From an uncultured Acidobacteriota bacterium (GTDB lineage: Bacteria > Acidobacteriota > Terriglobia > Terriglobales > Acidobacteriaceae): a stretch of DNA of 64,000 nucleotides. The stretch lies in the NCBI GenBank assembly GCA_903851035.1, contig CAINND010000037.1:98248-162247 (forward strand). Direction: 5' to 3'. Within the stretch, counting starts at the first letter, position 1. Each line of letters begins with the position of its first letter. Under the pieces are notes generated by a model, which saw only the letters and a program-made list of their open reading frames with translations, was not told the DNA's origin and did not search any database. Made by a program: the position numbers and the translations under genes. Shown piece after piece: positions 10,504 to 20,100 of the stretch.

Positions 10504-11747
10504 TCCAATCTATGTACAAGAAGATCTTCTTTCAATTGCTCGCCGGAGTGCAGGATGGCTTCCTTGAGGTTATCTGCCCCCGTGAGACGCTCGGCTTCGG
10601 ATCGCCATCGTCTAAGTTGAAGGCGATGCTGGTCGTCCACAATGAGCGCTTCTTCGGGCGCGTAATTCTCGGCGGAGATATCGGCATGGGTGAGACTTTC
10701 ATGGATGGGGACTGGTCCTCGCCTGACCTGCAAAGCCTGCTGCGTCTGGCCGTCCGCAACATGGACCACCTTGAAAACGGCATGCGCACCGCAGGGGCAC
10801 TGCGTTCACTGGTCGAGCGAATCCGCCACTATCTGCGCGGCAACACACTTACCGGCAGCCGCCGCAACATCAGCCACCACTACGATCTGGGGAATGACTT
10901 TTACAGGCTGTTTTTAGATTCCTCGATGGCTTACTCCTGCGCCTGTTTTTATTCGCCGCAGGACACACTTGAGCAGGCCCAACTGAACAAGTACGAACTG
11001 ATCTGCCAGAAGCTGGACTTGAAGCCAACGGATCACCTGCTGGAGATTGGAACGGGATGGGGCGGCTTTGCCCTGTATGCGTCTGAGCACTATGGGTGCC
11101 GCGTCACTACCACCACGATCAGTCGGCAACAGTTTGACTACGCGCAGCAACTGTTTGCGCAGCGCGGCCTCGCTGATGATCGCGTCCAACTGAAACTGGA
11201 AGACTACAGAAAGCTGCGCGGAGAGTACGACAAGATCGTCAGTATTGAGATGTTTGAGGCCGTGGGCTATCGGTATTACGACGAATACTTTGCCGCCTGC
11301 GACCGGCTGCTGAAGCCCGAAGGCAGTATGCTTCTGCAGACCATCACGATCCAGGAGGCAAAGTTCGAGCGTTACCGCAAGCAGAGCGACTGGATCCGCA
11401 AGTACATTTTTCCCGGTGGCGAGCTTGCGTCGGTCGGCGAGATCTTACGCGCTTTGACGCGCGTCACACGCATGCAGCTCTTCCACCTGGAGGACATTGG
11501 CATGCATTACGCATTGACGCTGAAGGAATGGCGACTTCGTTTTCTCGACAAGCTGGATCAAGTGCAACGCCTGGGATTTGACAAGCACTTTCTGCGCATG
11601 TGGGAGTACTACCTTGCCTGCTGCGAAGCAGCCTTTCGCGAACGACAGACCGGTACCGTGCAGCTCCTGCTGACGAAGGTGCAGAATCTTAATCCCCTGA
11701 TGAACGAGCCAGTACTGGAGACAGCAGGCAATGAGTGTCAGCGATGA
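10500..11747 (+). CDS. Cyclopropane-fatty-acyl-phospholipid synthase family methyltransferase
   Basis: A 415-residue SAM-dependent enzyme. The SAM-binding motif is LLEIGTGWGGFALYASEHYG (about residues 180-200), preceded by the family text NISHHYDLGNDFYRLFLD and followed by IVSIEMFEAVGYRYYDEYF. The C-terminus contains the LRMWEYYLACCEAAFRER signature. Family members add methylene or methyl groups to double bonds of membrane phospholipid acyl chains. Because it is coupled to a flavin oxidoreductase and DUF1365, it may make a methylated or furan-type acyl chain rather than a plain cyclopropane; this is inference. Starts in the ATGA overlap with the DUF1365 gene. Confidence 0.93.
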   Translation: MIQSMYKKIFFQLLAGVQDGFLEVICPRETLGFGSPSSKLKAMLVVHNERFFGRVILGGDIGMGETFMDGDWSSPDLQSLLRLAVRNMDHLENGMRTAGALRSLVERIRHYLRGNTLTGSRRNISHHYDLGNDFYRLFLDSSMAYSCACFYSPQDTLEQAQLNKYELICQKLDLKPTDHLLEIGTGWGGFALYASEHYGCRVTTTTISRQQFDYAQQLFAQRGLADDRVQLKLEDYRKLRGEYDKIVSIEMFEAVGYRYYDEYFAACDRLLKPEGSMLLQTITIQEAKFERYRKQSDWIRKYIFPGGELASVGEILRALTRVTRMQLFHLEDIGMHYALTLKEWRLRFLDKLDQVQRLGFDKHFLRMWEYYLACCEAAFRERQTGTVQLLLTKVQNLNPLMNEPVLETAGNECQR

Positions 11748-11774
11748 CGCATGGCCAACAGTGTCGAGGTATCT

Positions 11775-12806
11775 ATGAGTGAAGTGACCTATGATGCGGT
11801 TCTTGTGGTTTCCTTCGGCGGACCTGAGAAGCCAGACGATGTGATGCCGTTTTTAGAAAACGTGCTGGCAGGCAAGAACGTTCCCCGCGAGCGCATGTTG
11901 GAGGTGGCGAAGCATTACTACCAGTTTGGTGGGCGAAGTCCGATCAATGAACAGAATCGCCGTCTGATCGCGGCGCTTGAGGACGAACTGGCTCAACATG
12001 GGCTGCACCTGCCAGTTTACTGGGGTAATCGCAATTGGCACCCGATGCTGAAGGAAACCATTGGCCAAATGAAAGCCGACGGGATAAAGCGCGCGCTGGC
12101 ATTTGTGACCTCGGCATACAGTTCGTACTCGAGCTGCCGGCAGTATCGCGAGAACATCGCCGGCGCCCGCGAGGCCTTGGGGCCGGGCGCACCTATCGTG
12201 GACAAGATACGCGCCTTCCACAACCATCCAGGCTTTGTGGAGGCGGCAACGGAACACATAAGGCAGGCGCTGGAGAAAATTCCTTTCGAGCGGCGCGACG
12301 TGGCGCAACTGATATACACCGCGCACAGCATACCCAGCATGATGGCCGCAGGATGCGACTACCAGGCGCAGTTGATGGAAACCGGACGGCTGGTGGCCGA
12401 GCGGCTGGGGCGAAAGAACTGGCAGCTTGTTTTCCAGAGCCGCAGCGGCCCGGCAACACAGCCATGGCTGGAGCCGGACATTCTGGATTGCCTGCGCGGG
12501 CTGGGATCGCAGGGTGTTCCTGCTGACGTGGTGATTGCGCCGATTGGCTTCGTTTCCGACCACATGGAGATTCTCTTTGATCTGGATACCCAGGCGCGCC
12601 AACTCTGCGAGGAGATTGGCATCAACATGGTGAGGGCCGAAACCGTGGGCACTCACCCCAGGTTCATCAAAATGATCCGCGAACTGATCTGCGAACGTAT
12701 GGATGAGACGCTGCCGAGATTGGCGTTGGGAACAATGGGGCCGCGGCCAGACCTCTGCGCTACGGATTGCTGCCTGCTGCCGTTACGTCCGGCGAGAGTG
12801 GGTTGA
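11775..12806 (+). CDS. hemH: Ferrochelatase
   Basis: A 343-residue protein that inserts iron into a porphyrin in haem synthesis. Visible features are VVSFGGPEKPDDVMPFLENV at the N-terminus, AYSSYSSCRQYRENI (a stretch I associate with actinobacterial-type enzymes), IYTAHSIP holding the catalytic His, and GFVSDHMEILFDLD holding the conserved acidic residue. A C-terminal CATDCC cluster is present, but I see no clear Fe-S spacing. An ATG at 11751 would add eight residues; the ATG at 11775 has GAGG upstream and gives the usual N-terminus. Whether the true substrate is protoporphyrin or coproporphyrin III cannot be told from sequence alone. Its place inside a lipid operon is unusual. Confidence 0.93.
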   Translation: MSEVTYDAVLVVSFGGPEKPDDVMPFLENVLAGKNVPRERMLEVAKHYYQFGGRSPINEQNRRLIAALEDELAQHGLHLPVYWGNRNWHPMLKETIGQMKADGIKRALAFVTSAYSSYSSCRQYRENIAGAREALGPGAPIVDKIRAFHNHPGFVEAATEHIRQALEKIPFERRDVAQLIYTAHSIPSMMAAGCDYQAQLMETGRLVAERLGRKNWQLVFQSRSGPATQPWLEPDILDCLRGLGSQGVPADVVIAPIGFVSDHMEILFDLDTQARQLCEEIGINMVRAETVGTHPRFIKMIRELICERMDETLPRLALGTMGPRPDLCATDCCLLPLRPARVG

Positions 12807-12834
12807 TTCATTCTGCATGCAAGGGAGTGTCTTG

Positions 12835-13233
12835 ATGTTTTTTAAGCTATACGCAATCGCGTTGCCGATCTTCTTCGCCATGGACATGCTGTGGCTGGGT
12901 GTGGTGGCGAAGAAGTTTTACGCTCAACACATTGGGATGCTGCTGAAGTCCAACATAAATTGGGCAGCGGCCATTCTCTTTTACCTTCTTTTTCTGGTGG
13001 GACTGGTCATCTTCGTGATTGGCCCTGCCGTTGAGCGCGGCGGATGGTCGCGCGCGATGATGCTTGGGGCGCTATTCGGTTTGATCACCTATGCGACATA
13101 CGACCTCACCAACCTGGCGACGATGAAGAATTGGCCGCTGGCATTGACGGTGGTTGACATGCTCTGGGGAATGGTGCTGGCGGCCTCGGTTTCCAGCCTG
13201 ACCTGCGTGATCGCAGCGAAGTTGCGGATATGA
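12835..13233 (+). CDS. DUF2177 family membrane protein
   Basis: A 132-residue integral membrane protein with about four hydrophobic segments (near 5-25, 42-65, 75-95 and 105-128). The family signature FAMDMLWLGVVAKKFY lies at the N-terminus and ATYDLTNLATMKNWP before the last helix. The function of DUF2177 is unknown, but the family recurs in flavin oxidoreductase/CFA clusters. The start is the ATG at 12835 (GGGAG upstream); a longer frame begins inside hemH but lacks the hydrophobic N-terminus. Overlaps the next gene by four bases. Confidence 0.88.
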   Translation: MFFKLYAIALPIFFAMDMLWLGVVAKKFYAQHIGMLLKSNINWAAAILFYLLFLVGLVIFVIGPAVERGGWSRAMMLGALFGLITYATYDLTNLATMKNWPLALTVVDMLWGMVLAASVSSLTCVIAAKLRI

Positions 13234-13997
13234 TGTACTACCTGACACTGGCAACCGGTTTATGGGCTTATATGAGCCTGTGGTATCTGGTGTCAGTGTG
13301 GAAGAAGCGGAATGACGTTGCCGATGTCGCCTGGGGTTTGGGCTTCGTCCTGCTTGCGTGGGCGTCGTTCTTTCTCTCTGGTACGGCGGGTCTGCGGGGA
13401 ATCCTAGTGAGCACGCTCGTCAGCGTGTGGGGCTTGCGGCTAGCGTGGCACATTGGTAGCCGCCATCGAGGCAAGTCAGAGGACTATCGCTACGCGGCCT
13501 GGAGACAAGAGTGGGGCAAGTGGTTTCACCTGCGTTCGTACCTGCAGGTTTTCGTGCTACAGGGAGCATTCCTCTTCGTCACCGCAACGCCGGTACTGAT
13601 CATCAATCGAAGTGCCGTAGGAAAACTTGGCGCTCTCGGCGGCATAGGTGTTTCAATCTGGATGTTCGGATTTATCGTCGAGGCCCTGAGTGACGCCCAG
13701 CTCGCACGATTCATGCGAAATACGCAGAACCGCGGCAGTATGATGCAGAGTGGATTATGGCGATACTCGCGGCACCCCAACTATTTCGGCGAGATTGTGC
13801 AGTGGTGGGGCATTTGGATGGCAGCGCTCGGTTGCGCCGGAGGTTGGTTAGGAATAATTGGGCCCCTCACAATCACATTCCTCATCGTTAAGGTGTCAGG
13901 AATCCCCATGCTGGAAAGAAAAATGGCTGGGCGCCCTGACTTTGAAGATTACAAGAGGCGAACGAGCGTACTGATTCCTTCACTTCCGAAGAACTAG
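13230..13997 (+). CDS. DUF1295 (steroid 5-alpha-reductase-like) membrane protein
   Basis: A 255-residue multi-pass membrane protein. It has the DUF1295 features DVAWGLGFVLLAW, LAWHIGSRHRGKSEDYRY, and a C-terminal GLWRYSRHPNYFGEIVQWWG, the NADPH-binding-type motif shared with steroid 5-alpha-reductases and isoprenylcysteine methyltransferases. It probably reduces a double bond in a membrane lipid, which suits the operon. It starts in the ATGATG overlap with the DUF2177 gene. Substrate not known. Confidence 0.9.
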   Translation: MMYYLTLATGLWAYMSLWYLVSVWKKRNDVADVAWGLGFVLLAWASFFLSGTAGLRGILVSTLVSVWGLRLAWHIGSRHRGKSEDYRYAAWRQEWGKWFHLRSYLQVFVLQGAFLFVTATPVLIINRSAVGKLGALGGIGVSIWMFGFIVEALSDAQLARFMRNTQNRGSMMQSGLWRYSRHPNYFGEIVQWWGIWMAALGCAGGWLGIIGPLTITFLIVKVSGIPMLERKMAGRPDFEDYKRRTSVLIPSLPKN

Positions 13998-14024
13998 TAC
14001 AACCGGGTCGAAGGACCCTTTCTT

Positions 14025-15485
14025 ATGGAACTCTCCACTACAGATCGCAGACTTATCTTGCTAACCGGAGCAACCGGTTATATTGGCGGGCGGCTGCTCA
14101 AAGCGCTCGAAGAAGCCGGCTGCCAAGTGCGCTGCCTGGCTCGGCGCCCGGATTATCTCAAAGCGCGAGTTGGCCCCGGCACACAGATCGTTCAAGCCGA
14201 TTGCCTGGCTCCCGAAACGCTGGTGGCCGCAATGGAGGGTGTACAGACTGCTTACTACCTGGTGCACTCTATGGGTGCGGAGGGAGAGTTCGAGGAAAAC
14301 GACCGTCGGGCGGCACACAATTTTGCAACCGCCGCGCGTGAGGCAGGTGTAAAGAGGATTGTCTACCTGGGCGGCCTTGGAGAAGCAGAGCACGGTTTAT
14401 CCGCTCATCTGCGCAGCCGTCAGGAAGTGGCTAACATTCTAAGATCGTCGGGGATTCCCACCATCGAGTTTCGTGCCTCCATTGTGATCGGTTCAGGAAG
14501 CCTGTCCTTCGAAATGATTCGTGCACTCGTGCAGCGCTTGCCGGTGATGATCTGTCCCCGCTGGGTTGCCGTGAAGGCCCAACCGATTGCCGTGGAAGAC
14601 GTGATTGCGTATCTACTGAATGCGCTGAACCTGCCCTCCGGTCAAAGCGCCACCTTTGAGATTGGTGGCGCCGATCAAGTCAGCTATGGCGAGATCATGC
14701 AGGAATACGCGCGTCAGTGTGGTCTTCATCGATGGATGATATCGGTGCCGGTATTGACCCCGCGCTTATCAAGTCTATGGCTGGGATTGGTGACTCCGGT
14801 CTATGCGAAGATCGGACGAAAACTCGTCGATAGCCTGCGGAACCCAACCCTGGTCAACAATCCATCGGCGCTCGCCCAATTCAAGATTCAACCCATGGGG
14901 CTGCGAGAAGCGATTGCAAGAGCCAATGCGAGTGAAGACCATGAATTCGCCCAGACGCGATGGTCGGACGCCTTGTCGTCCGCCGGGGTCAGCCCACAAT
15001 GGGGTGGAGTTATCTTCGGCACCAGACTGGTCGATTCGCGCACCGTGCAGGTCGCTGTTCCACCCAGCGCGGCATTCGCTCCAATCCGCATGATTGGTGG
15101 CGCCAACGGATGGTATTTCGCCAACTTTCTATGGAAGCTCCGGGGAGCTTTGGATCTGCTTGTTGGCGGAGTAGGTATGCGACGTGGCCGCCGCGATCCT
15201 CACAATCTGATGGTGGGCGATACTCTGGATTTCTGGCGCGTGGAGTCCATTGATCAGGATCGTTCGCTGAGACTTGCAGCGGAGATGAAAGTTCCTGGAC
15301 GTGCGTGGCTGCAATTTGAAGTCACGCCCAATACATCTGGATGTGTCATCCGGCAGACGGCGATCTTCGATCCCGCCGGCTTGGGAGGCCTCCTGTACTG
15401 GTATGCGCTTTATCCCGTCCACAAATGGATATTCGGCGGCATGCTACGGAATATTGCTGCCGCGGCCAAGCAGTCTACGAACTAG
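14025..15485 (+). CDS. SDR-family NAD(P)-binding protein with C-terminal DUF2867 domain
   Basis: A 486-residue protein. The N-terminal half is an atypical (NDUFA9-like) short-chain dehydrogenase fold: LLTGATGYIGGRLLKALEEA binds the dinucleotide, followed by YYLVHSMGAEGEFEENDRRA and KRIVYLGGLGE. The C-terminal half (about 330-480) matches DUF2867, with FANFLWKLRGALDLLVGGVG, DFWRVE and YWYALYPVHKWIF. Substrate unknown. It lies 27 bases after the DUF1295 gene on the same strand and is taken as the last gene of the operon; repeat copy B follows about 170 bases later. Confidence 0.88.
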   Translation: MELSTTDRRLILLTGATGYIGGRLLKALEEAGCQVRCLARRPDYLKARVGPGTQIVQADCLAPETLVAAMEGVQTAYYLVHSMGAEGEFEENDRRAAHNFATAAREAGVKRIVYLGGLGEAEHGLSAHLRSRQEVANILRSSGIPTIEFRASIVIGSGSLSFEMIRALVQRLPVMICPRWVAVKAQPIAVEDVIAYLLNALNLPSGQSATFEIGGADQVSYGEIMQEYARQCGLHRWMISVPVLTPRLSSLWLGLVTPVYAKIGRKLVDSLRNPTLVNNPSALAQFKIQPMGLREAIARANASEDHEFAQTRWSDALSSAGVSPQWGGVIFGTRLVDSRTVQVAVPPSAAFAPIRMIGGANGWYFANFLWKLRGALDLLVGGVGMRRGRRDPHNLMVGDTLDFWRVESIDQDRSLRLAAEMKVPGRAWLQFEVTPNTSGCVIRQTAIFDPAGLGGLLYWYALYPVHKWIFGGMLRNIAAAAKQSTN

Positions 15486-15650
15486 GTGCGGAGTATGCAG
15501 TATGGACACTGCAGGGCGATGATAAAGGACAATTCGCTTTATCGTTTGCAACGGATTCGCGCCACATTACGCCGGATAAACAACATGTTTATGCCTCTAA
15601 ACGTCAGTTTGGACTACAACTGGACTACAAGGCTTGTAACGGATTGTTTT

Positions 15651-15880
15651 GCTGGTGCCGGGAGGGGGAATCAACCACTTAAGTCAATTTAGATTCTATA
15701 AGTACAGAATCTATTATGTCGCCATTTCGGCCATTCCATCCTCATTTGGCACGCGACTGGCACACGGCAATCAGTGTGCATTTTCTCCATAGATGGTCAC
15801 GCGGCGAATATCCCGGTGCAGCAGGCCAGAAGTCGCAAAGGTTGAGACCGCGGCCAGTGGTGCACGCTACAGGCAGAATC
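15651..15880 (+). repeat. Dispersed att-like repeat, copy B
   Basis: Core GGTGCCGGGAGGGGGAATCA, then CACTTAAGTC, an inverted repeat TAGATTCT (15690-15697) / AGAATCTA (15706-15713), the GGCCATTCCATCCTCATTTG segment, and a distal part ending AGGCAGAATC that matches copy E closely. The inverted-repeat arms are swapped relative to copies A and E. The 260 bases after it (15881-16087) hold no gene that I can support, nor do the 167 bases between the SDR gene and this repeat. Confidence 0.8.
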
Positions 15881-16087
15881 CACGAACTTTGGCGGATGTT
15901 ACCGGGTGTCACTAAAAAGCTTCACCAGGCACTCCAATTGCTTGACCAATGCAGGATCGATCACAAGATGAATTTGAAGCGCCGCTTCGACCACCGCATC
16001 CCAGTGATCTTCCGTAAACTACCGCATCAAATATCTCAGTCGTCGGACCAATACCCGTCTTGACACATACTCCACTCCTAAACGCAA

Positions 16088-16118
16088 CTATGGTCCGCCG
16101 CTTAGCGACGGACCATAG
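16088..16118 (-). terminator. 10-bp hairpin terminator of the OmpA/Ig gene
   Basis: CTATGGTCCG (16088-16097) pairs with CGGACCATAG (16109-16118). It lies just downstream of the minus-strand gene ending at 16143; on that strand TTGCGTTT follows, a weak U-rich tail. Confidence 0.55.
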
Positions 16119-16142
16119 CCGTGTAGTGCAAGCAGGAAGGGG

Positions 16143-17915
16143 CTACTTCACCAGGCTTCCCCGCTTGCGGGTTTTGTGGGTGGTTGTCTTACCAGTCTTC
16201 TCAGTATCGAGAAGGGCAAGGGAATCCGACGCGTTGAACGGGTACTCGCGAATCGAATTTTGAGACTTCTGGCCGGCGTTGCTCAGCGTGACATCCACGC
16301 GGCGATTGCTGGCCAGGAGGATGGTGTTGAGATTGCCAAGTAACTTCTGACGTTCTTCCGTGCTCAGCTCAGGATTGCGTTCTACCGCACTCCTCACTTC
16401 AACCTCGGTCAGTTCCTGCTGCTTGCCAAAGGCCTCGGTCTTGATGCTGGCTTCGGGAACGCCCTTCTCGACCAAAAAGCGCTTGGTGCGATCGACGCGA
16501 CGCTCCGTGAGGGCCTGGTTGTATTCCACCGAACCGCGGGGATCGGCGTGTCCTTCCAGAGTAAGTTGAGCGTCAGGCTTGCTTTGCAGATAGGTCTGGA
16601 AGTCGGCGGCAAGAGTTGCGAGCGTCGCTTCCTGGCTGGGCAGCAAGCCGGCGTCAGGCTTCTCACGCGTGGGCTTGGCCGTTGCAAAGTAGATGCTGTG
16701 CAGGGCAAGTCGCTTTTCCATGGGGGTTGCTACGGTCTGCACGGGCGCAGGAGCCAGCACATTTACCGTGGTAGTGGCAGCGGCCGTAAGCGGCGTGCGG
16801 CGATCGTCACTTACATTGCACGTCACCGTAATGGTGCCGGGCTGCGTGCCGGTGGTGCTCAATGCGGCCGTCGCGTAATTGCCGCTGATGCTTCCGGCGC
16901 TGGCGGTGTAGCTGTAGGTCAGGCTGCGGCCATCGGGACTGCTGGCCATCGCGGTGATCGTCGAGCTCTGGCCAATCTGCACGCTGGACGGATCCGCCGA
17001 GCAGGCGATGGACGGAGGATTATAAGGCTTGACGTTGAAGCGAACGTTGCAGGAAGCGGTGCCTGCATGGCTGCCATCACTTAGATTTGCCGTGACCTGG
17101 TAGGAACCCGGGGCAAGGCCCGTGGTGTCAACACGAGTGGAGGAGCCGTTGCCGGACACCGTTACGCCCGTGCCGGACCATGCGTACCGCACCGTGCGGC
17201 GCGGAGTGAATGCCGTTCCGCTGGCGGTGACCGTCACCGGTTCGCCGGCGAAGACATCCGACGGTTGCACCGTACAGGCCGCGCTGGGCGATACTGCGAC
17301 CGCTCCGCCAAACATGAACACGAGACCAGTCTGTAGCCTTACGCCATGCAGCATGGTGGACGGAGTCGTGGAAGATGGCCCGTAGCGGTAGCTTGAGGCT
17401 ACATAGTCAGCGCGGAATAACCGCCATTCAAAATGTTTGGATAGTTTAAGGTCCAATCCACCACCAGCCATGCCGCCAAACTTATCAATATGGTGAAATG
17501 CTTCCGGATAGAGGCGCTGGTCGCCACCCAATACTTCCAAGAATGGCGAGAGGCGAGAAAAGCGCCAAGTGAACTTGGGGCCAATCGACAGGTTGGAGAA
17601 GTCGGCGTGATCAAACCGGTTTGCGCTGATGCCCCAATGATCGCTGGCATCAATTGTAAGGCCGAAATGGCGGCTGAAATTATATGTTGCGCTGGCACCC
17701 GCTCCACGCAAATTCCAGTCCAGATGGCTGCTCTGCGGGAACATACCTATTGGTAGATTTCCATGCACTACGGCGCCGGGATTGAAGAATGAATATCCGC
17801 CGTAAAGTTCCCATGTGGGGTTTTGCTGCTGAGCAAAGGCCAGTGTGCCAAATGCGCACAGGACCACGAGCGTTGCGAATAAGTGATTGAAGCGATTCTT
17901 GAATTGAAGTGACAT
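16143..17915 (-). CDS. OmpA-family outer-membrane protein with beta-barrel and Ig-like domains
   Basis: A 590-residue envelope protein. Signal peptide 1-28 (cleavage near LAFAQQ); an N-terminal domain of about 170 residues with barrel-like alternation (WELYGGYSFFNPG, GASATYNFSRHFGLTIDAS); two or three Ig/PKD-like repeats between about 215 and 390 (each with an ACT/SC.. start and GSYQVTANLSDG- or TITVTCNVSDD-type strands); then an OmpA C-terminal domain (about 410-560) with LEGHADPRGSVEYNQALTER. It probably anchors the outer membrane to peptidoglycan while presenting the Ig-like part. GAGAGGG sits upstream of the ATG. A hairpin terminator lies after the stop. Confidence 0.88.
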   Translation of the reverse strand: MSLQFKNRFNHLFATLVVLCAFGTLAFAQQQNPTWELYGGYSFFNPGAVVHGNLPIGMFPQSSHLDWNLRGAGASATYNFSRHFGLTIDASDHWGISANRFDHADFSNLSIGPKFTWRFSRLSPFLEVLGGDQRLYPEAFHHIDKFGGMAGGGLDLKLSKHFEWRLFRADYVASSYRYGPSSTTPSTMLHGVRLQTGLVFMFGGAVAVSPSAACTVQPSDVFAGEPVTVTASGTAFTPRRTVRYAWSGTGVTVSGNGSSTRVDTTGLAPGSYQVTANLSDGSHAGTASCNVRFNVKPYNPPSIACSADPSSVQIGQSSTITAMASSPDGRSLTYSYTASAGSISGNYATAALSTTGTQPGTITVTCNVSDDRRTPLTAAATTTVNVLAPAPVQTVATPMEKRLALHSIYFATAKPTREKPDAGLLPSQEATLATLAADFQTYLQSKPDAQLTLEGHADPRGSVEYNQALTERRVDRTKRFLVEKGVPEASIKTEAFGKQQELTEVEVRSAVERNPELSTEERQKLLGNLNTILLASNRRVDVTLSNAGQKSQNSIREYPFNASDSLALLDTEKTGKTTTHKTRKRGSLVK

Positions 17916-18405
17916 TGTGAATATCCCTCTCGAAACGTGAATTACATGAACTTGTACAGTTGAGACTAAGTGGCACTGCGCGACTTAATTGCTGTAAGCG
18001 GCTCTGGGACGCGCATTTGCTTTGAATGGGAGGGCGAGAGCTATACCGGGCAAATCTACTAGTGTGGCCTGGACTAACGCTTACCTCGTGGCGAGGTCGA
18101 GCAGATAGGACATTCGGAGCATCTTTGAGGATTGCCTCATGCGGCCTCGTCTCTGCACGGTGTAGTACCTCGTTGCAGTTGCAATCGTAGCGATTCTTCG
18201 CGCGTCAATCTGCTCAACATTGCTCACGATGATGTTCTGTGTATGCGCTATAGATTCGGCGTACACGAAGTGGTATATCAAGATTTTGATCATTTGTGCC
18301 ATTGGCACATTCATGCGCGACAATCAGAATGCACTCTTGCCCCTTGAGAGTTCGCCACGCCTTTTCTAGGTGGAAATACATGCACATTAAACGCAGAAGA
18401 CGGCC
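17916..18405. other. Intergenic, 490 bp, no gene seen
   Basis: Lies between the divergently read side of the OmpA/Ig gene and the 3' end of the glycosyltransferase. It contains short open frames with no recognisable motif and no good ribosome site. The promoter of the OmpA/Ig gene must lie at its left edge, but I cannot place it. Confidence 0.5.
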
Positions 18406-19806
18406 TTATTGCTCATTTCTCCATCGCAAGAGGGAAATCATGGAAGGTGCAATAGTCTGGTTGGCAAAAGGGCTGTTCCCTGATGCTTGCACTGGGCTAT
18501 TTACGCGCGACGAGTCAGGCTCAATGCATTGATATGCAGCACTTGCAGCACGCGCGCTCCGGGTGCGCACAAATGTGTTCATGTAAGATTCCGCGATCTT
18601 GCCCCATACCATTTCGCGAGAGTGGAGATAGGCGCGTTTACGCATGGCCTGGCAGGCCGCCGGGTTGTCAAGAAGCTGGATCGCAGCTGCGGCGATGGCG
18701 CGCGAATCCTCGAACGGCACAAGAACTCCACGCTTACCAGCCAATAACTCCGTCGCGTGCCAATACGGCGTTGAGATAATCGCCTTGCCCGCACCCAGGG
18801 CATAGGCAAGCGTTCCAGATACGGCCTGCGCCTCGTGGGGATATGGGGTTATGTATATATCTGCGGCGCCGACATAATTAGCCATTTCCTTCGGGCTCAC
18901 AAACCGGTTGTGGAAGACCACATTGCCCTCCACGCCAAGCTTAGCCGCCAAGGTCTGTAGATGAATTCGGTACTGGTCGCCTTCGCGTTGCCGGACATGC
19001 GGATGGATCGCGCCCACGATAAGGTACACAACCTTCGGATGGCTGGCGACAATCTGCGGAAGGGCCTCAATCACGCGCTCAATCCCCTTGTTCGGAGAGA
19101 GAAGCCCCAATGTAAGCAGTACCGTCTTCCCATCTGTTCCAGTAGCGCTCTTGTACCAATCAGGATTTACGAATGGGAGATCAGGAACTCCGTGCGGGAT
19201 AAGATCAATTTTCTCCTCCGAAACACCAAACACTTCTTGCAACACCCGTGAGGAATGGCTGCTCATGACAATCAAGCGATCCGACAGCGCGGTGATCTCT
19301 TCCATCACAATTCTCTGATCGGCATCTGGCTCGCGAAGGACCGTATGCAGCGTGGTTACGACGGGCATTGTAAGATGCCGTAATAAGCGCAAGATGTGGC
19401 CGCCGGATGCCCCGCCATAGATCCCATACTCATGCTGAAGAGAGACAACGGCGACGCTGCTGGAGTTGAGAAACGCGGCTGCGCCCTCGTAAGATCTAGC
19501 ATCCTGCTCCTCCAGTTCGAACCTAACGCGCGATGAGTAATCGTAATGAGCCCCGGGATCATTAACCGCGACAACCATCAGTCGAGCTTTAGCGTATTCC
19601 TGGCATACTGCATCGCAGAGGTCTGTGGTGAATGTGGCAATACCACACTGTCGCGGTAAGTAGTTTCCAATCACCGCGATCCAGCTGGGAGGCAACGCGC
19701 CGGCTTTCAGACGCAGTGACGACGTAAATATGTCTTGAATCGTCAACGCACGGCTCTCCTGCCGCGCCAACGCCCCGCATTGCAGTGCACTCTCCCGCGA
19801 TGCCAT
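18406..19806 (-). CDS. GT4-type glycosyltransferase
   Basis: A 466-residue retaining glycosyltransferase of the GT-B fold. The N-terminal half has GNYLPRQCGIATFTTDLCDA, typical of sugar transferases of this branch; the C-terminal nucleotide-sugar half has LLTLGLLSPNKGIERVIEAL, YITPYPHEAQAVSGTLAYAL and LVPFEDSRAIAAA. The HEAQ...SGTL stretch replaces the usual EGFG-like site. It probably transfers a sugar in exopolysaccharide, trehalose-like or mannan synthesis, but the acceptor is unknown. It stands alone on the minus strand; GGGAG lies eight bases before the ATG. The last 40 residues look unstructured. Confidence 0.88.
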   Translation of the reverse strand: MASRESALQCGALARQESRALTIQDIFTSSLRLKAGALPPSWIAVIGNYLPRQCGIATFTTDLCDAVCQEYAKARLMVVAVNDPGAHYDYSSRVRFELEEQDARSYEGAAAFLNSSSVAVVSLQHEYGIYGGASGGHILRLLRHLTMPVVTTLHTVLREPDADQRIVMEEITALSDRLIVMSSHSSRVLQEVFGVSEEKIDLIPHGVPDLPFVNPDWYKSATGTDGKTVLLTLGLLSPNKGIERVIEALPQIVASHPKVVYLIVGAIHPHVRQREGDQYRIHLQTLAAKLGVEGNVVFHNRFVSPKEMANYVGAADIYITPYPHEAQAVSGTLAYALGAGKAIISTPYWHATELLAGKRGVLVPFEDSRAIAAAAIQLLDNPAACQAMRKRAYLHSREMVWGKIAESYMNTFVRTRSARAASAAYQCIEPDSSRVNSPVQASGNSPFANQTIAPSMISLLRWRNEQ

Positions 19807-19911
19807 CTTTCGCTCCCAAATGTGAAGTCAGCAGACAAGCCAACGAATGCCTTGGCTGCCGACCTCCTGCGCTTGCTCACCTGACTTCAATAAACAAGCT
19901 GATCTTGTAAG

Positions 19912-20100
19912 TTACTTCTTCGCCTTGTTGATGGCTTCTTCCGCAACGCCCACCTGGTGCTGCAGCTTACCCACGTTCTTCTCGACGTTTCCCTTTGCTT
20001 CCAAGCAGCAGTCGCCGGTGACTTTTCCGGCCACCTCTTTGATTGCACCCTTTACTTCGTGGCCGGCTCCCTGGATCTTGTTTTCCGTGCTGGATTTCAT
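19912..20100 (-). CDS. CsbD-like stress protein
   Basis: A 62-residue hydrophilic protein of the CsbD family: STENKIQGAGHEVKGAIKEV followed by KVTGDCCLEAKGNVEKNVG. Family members are small general-stress proteins of unknown biochemical role. A clear ribosome site (AAGGAG, six bases before ATG) supports the start. The two adjacent Cys residues (about 31-32) are unusual for the family. Confidence 0.88.
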   Translation of the reverse strand: MKSSTENKIQGAGHEVKGAIKEVAGKVTGDCCLEAKGNVEKNVGKLQHQVGVAEEAINKAKK

